Assembly (NCBI RefSeq): GCF_032854445.1
Contig: NC_088304.1
Span: 5,768,001-5,828,000, forward strand
DNA: 60,000 bases
Direction: 5' to 3'
Source: Liolophura sinensis
Lineage: Eukaryota > Mollusca > Polyplacophora > Chitonida > Chitonidae
The notes beneath the pieces are model-generated. The model was not told the origin of the DNA, did no database searches, and saw nothing but the letters and a program-made list of their open reading frames with translations. Below are positions 57,735 through 60,000 of this stretch, one piece after another (position 1 is the stretch's first letter; the number at the start of each line of letters is the position of its first letter). A program made the position numbers and the translations under genes.

Positions 57735-57746
57735 CTGGATCAATAC
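57735..57746 (-). CDS. Possible 12-base microexon
   Basis: Minus strand: GTCTGCTTATTGCAG|GTATTGATCCAG|GTAAAC. Twelve bases, phase 1 to phase 1, adding G-I-D-P. Both splice sites are good and the phase suits the downstream gene. Purely a pattern call. Confidence 0.28.
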
Positions 57747-57892
57747 CTGCAATAAGCAGACCCGGGACATCCGAGATGGTAGGTATACAGGCAGGAGGAT
57801 GACCCATGATGTATGAAAGAATCAAGTGTTATAATCAGATACAGTGCTACAACATATCTGACAATGAATCACATTGTAAATAAGCGGACTGC

Positions 57893-58232
57893 TTCAGGGG
57901 CCTAATGGTTAAAGTATCCACCCCAAAGTTGGAAGGTCTGGGATCAAACATGTGCCAAGTCATACCAAAGTCTTTAAAAATGGTACTTGCTGCTGCCTTG
58001 CATGGTGCTGAGCAGTGGTAGGTTAGAACAAAGGAAACAGGACTGGTTGAACTGCTGTCAGCTAAATGTGACTTGGTGGGGTGTCATGTCTGATGTCTTT
58101 GGCATGATACTACAAAACAGTGGAAGAGGTTTGGCGTCATGGACTGATCTAGTCACCAGAAGACACAGGATACGTACACACACCTTATAACTCCTCCTCA
58201 TCATATGACTGAAAATTTGTTAAGTATGACGA
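57893..58232 (+). mobile_element. SINE group C, full length with tRNA-like head
   Basis: The head GGGGCCTAATGGTTAAAGTA (A-box-like) and GGTCTGGGATCAAACATG (B-box-like) lie on the left. The body includes AAAAATGGTACTTGCTGCTG, and the tail is AAAATTTGTTAAGTATGACG. It is the best copy for orienting group C; the copies at 270, 3282 and 9278 are inverted relative to it. Confidence 0.82.
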
Positions 58233-58425
58233 ACAATGTAAAATCTGTTGAAAGGATACATATACAAAAAAAAAATACTACATTATTATTTCTCAATATG
58301 TAGTTTTGGCCTAACCCATTCAAGTACAAAAAAGCTTCTCAGCTTTCTTCTGGTTGGGAGGGGGGTGGGGTGGTGGGCTTTCCTAAGGCCAGAGTGGTCA
58401 ACCTAAAAGTTAAGTAGCCTGCTGT

Positions 58426-58451
58426 GGTGAGTGAGTGAGTGAGTGAGTGAC
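58426..58451. repeat. (GTGA)n microsatellite
   Basis: GTGAGTGAGTGAGTGAGTGA and continuation. Confidence 0.9.
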
Positions 58452-58654
58452 TTATGGGCGCTAAGCTGGTTCTGCGTTCACACTGTGTTGACTGATCACG
58501 TCATTTCTGAATAGTTCGGTTTACTGATGGACAATATACCAGGGCTGTTAAAAAATATACAATATGATGTTTTTTTTCCTCCTTTTTTTTGGGGCATATC
58601 TTCATTTTCTTCAAAACCATACTCTTCTCTTCTTTCATGTTTATCGTACCTTAA

Positions 58655-58672
58655 CTTTTCATGTATCCTTTA
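58655..58672. mobile_element. End of a TTAA-type element
   Basis: CTTTTCATGTATCCTTTA is the terminal inverted repeat of the element at 40545-41157. The other end is not clear; a possible start is the GTTAAAAAATA at about 58549. Confidence 0.55.
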
Positions 58673-58673
58673 G

Positions 58674-60000
58674 CACAATGCTATGGCCTTCATCTCATAC
58701 AGTACTATGTTATGGCCTTCATCTCATACAGTACAATGTTATAGCTTTCCTCTCATACAGTACTATGTTATGGCCTTCATCTCATACAGTACTATGTTAT
58801 AGCCTTCATCTCATAAAGTACTATGTTATGGCCTTCATCTCATACAGTACTATGTTATAGCCTTCATCTCATACAGTACTATGTTATAGCCTTCATCTCA
58901 TACAGTACTATGTTATGGCCTTCATCTCATACAGTACTATGTTATAGCCTTCATCTCATAAAGTACTATGTTATGGCCTTCATCTCATACAGTACTATGT
59001 TATAGCCTTCATCTCATACAGTACTATGTTATAGCCTTCATCTCATACAGTACTATGTTATGGCCTTCATCTCATAAAGTACTATGTTATAGCCTTCATC
59101 TCATACAGCACTGTGTTATGGCCTTCCTCTCATACAATACTATGTTATAGCCTTCATCTCATACAGCACTATGTTATGGCCTTCCTCTCATACAATACTA
59201 CATTAAAGCCTTTATCTCATACAGTACTATGTTATAGCCTTCATCTCATACACTATAACCTTGCTATGTTATAGCCTTCATCTCATACAGCACTGTGTTA
59301 TGGCCTTCCTCTCATACAATACTATGTTATAGCCTTCATCTCATACAGCACTATGTTATGGCCTTCCTCTCATACAGTACTACATTAAAGCCTTTATCTC
59401 ATACAGTACTATGTTATAACCTTAATCTCATACACTACTATGTTATAACCTTCATCTCATACAGTACAATGTTATAGCTTTCCTCTCATACAGTACTAGC
59501 AACCTGCGGATGGCCGTGGGTTTCCCCCAGGCTCTGCCCGGTTTCCTCCCACCATAATGCTGGCCGCCGTCGTATAAGTGAAATATTCTTGAGTACAGCG
59601 TAAAACACCAATCAAATAAATCATACAGTACTATGTTATAGCTTTCCTCTCATACAGTACTATGTTACGGCCTTCATCTCATACAGTACTATGTTATAGT
59701 CTTCATCTCATACAGTACTATGTTATGGCCTTCATCTCGTACAGTACTATGTTATAGCCTTCATCTCATACAGTACTACATTAAAGCCTTTATCTCATAC
59801 AGTACTACATTAAAGCCTTTATCTCATACAGTACTATGTTATAGCCTTCATCTCATAAAGTACTACATTAAAGCCTTTATCTCGTACTATGTTATGGCCT
59901 TCATCTCACACGGTACTACATTAAAGCCTTTATCTCATACAGTACTGTGTTATAGCCTTCATCTCATAAAGTACTATGTTATAGCCTTCATCTCATACAG
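58674..60000 (+). repeat. 29-bp minisatellite, about 40 units, runs off the window
   Basis: The unit is CTATGTTATAGCCTTCATCT followed by CATACAGTA, with GGCC/AGCC and TCAT/TCCT variants in recurrent groups and a TACATTAAAGCCTTTATC variant towards the end. Interrupted by a SINE fragment at 59499-59620. Confidence 0.96.
59499..59620 (+). mobile_element. SINE group A fragment inside the 29-bp array
   Basis: GCAACCTGCGGATGGCCGTG, then TTTCCCCCAGGCTCTGCCCG and ACACCAATCAAATAAA. Flanked by TCATACAGTACTA at 59486-59498 and 59621-59633, which fits a 13-bp target duplication of the array unit. Little diverged from the other copies. Confidence 0.9.

Noticed and set aside
58564-60000. 29-bp and 31-bp regular repeats considered as CRISPR arrays
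   Set aside because: There are no unique spacers between the repeats, no cas-like genes, and the surrounding DNA is clearly intron- and SINE-bearing animal DNA.

Overview
The window looks like non-microbial, invertebrate nuclear DNA, most likely from a mollusc. Evidence: AT-rich sequence with no long uninterrupted genes, short exon-like reading frames bounded by consensus splice sites, many microsatellites and minisatellites, and dispersed tRNA-headed SINEs that resemble repeats I associate with molluscan genomes. The phylum call is from memory of those families, not from a search. I see no rRNA, tRNA, bacterial operon, virus or CRISPR.

Protein coding. The best-supported gene lies on the minus strand, from about 54.0 kb (5' side) down to at least 22.9 kb and possibly to a stop codon at 6.1 kb. 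I could place eleven well-formed exons and several weaker ones. Nearly all enter and leave in phase 1 and stay open in that phase; the one phase-0 donor (51.37 kb) meets the one phase-0 acceptor (49.59 kb). The product is hydrophilic, rich in S, T, P, D, E and K, and probably mostly disordered. Four exons carry a recurring nine-residue motif: hydrophobic, acidic, x, x, F, Q/N/D, x, hydrophobic, L. I do not recognise the family and give no gene symbol. Its start lies upstream of what I can see, and more short exons are probably hidden in the introns.

Repeats. By adding my intervals, tandem arrays occupy roughly a fifth of the window: 4-bp microsatellite at 3.0 kb; about 126 bp (11.2-12.2 kb); 42 bp (13 kb); 35 bp (14.1 kb); about 66 bp (14.6-15.4 kb); 31 bp G-rich (16.9-18.8 kb); 39 bp (20.3-21.1 kb); about 39 bp degenerate (23.6-24.5 kb); 118 bp (28.3-29.1 kb); 168 bp (32.4 kb); 62 bp (46.1 kb); 32 bp (49.9-51.0 kb); 79 bp exon-derived (51.5-52.0 kb); 46 bp (52.5-53.4 kb); 30 bp (55.2-55.6 kb); 29 bp (58.7 kb to the window end). 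Most long reading frames are by-products of these arrays.

Mobile elements. Three related-looking SINE groups (A, B and C) are present; five A copies have recognisable target-site duplications, four of them 13 or 10 bp with clear ends. Two groups of small terminal-inverted-repeat elements (D and E) share their ends. Three elements are flanked by TTAA: one at 40.5-41.2 kb nested inside a SINE, one at 41.3-41.8 kb, and a 577-bp fold-back element at 8.1-8.7 kb. The most interesting structure is at 51.4-52.0 kb, where a 79-bp tandem array is built from the 5' edge of a coding exon together with its 3' splice site, so that six extra acceptor sites lie just upstream of the genuine exon.
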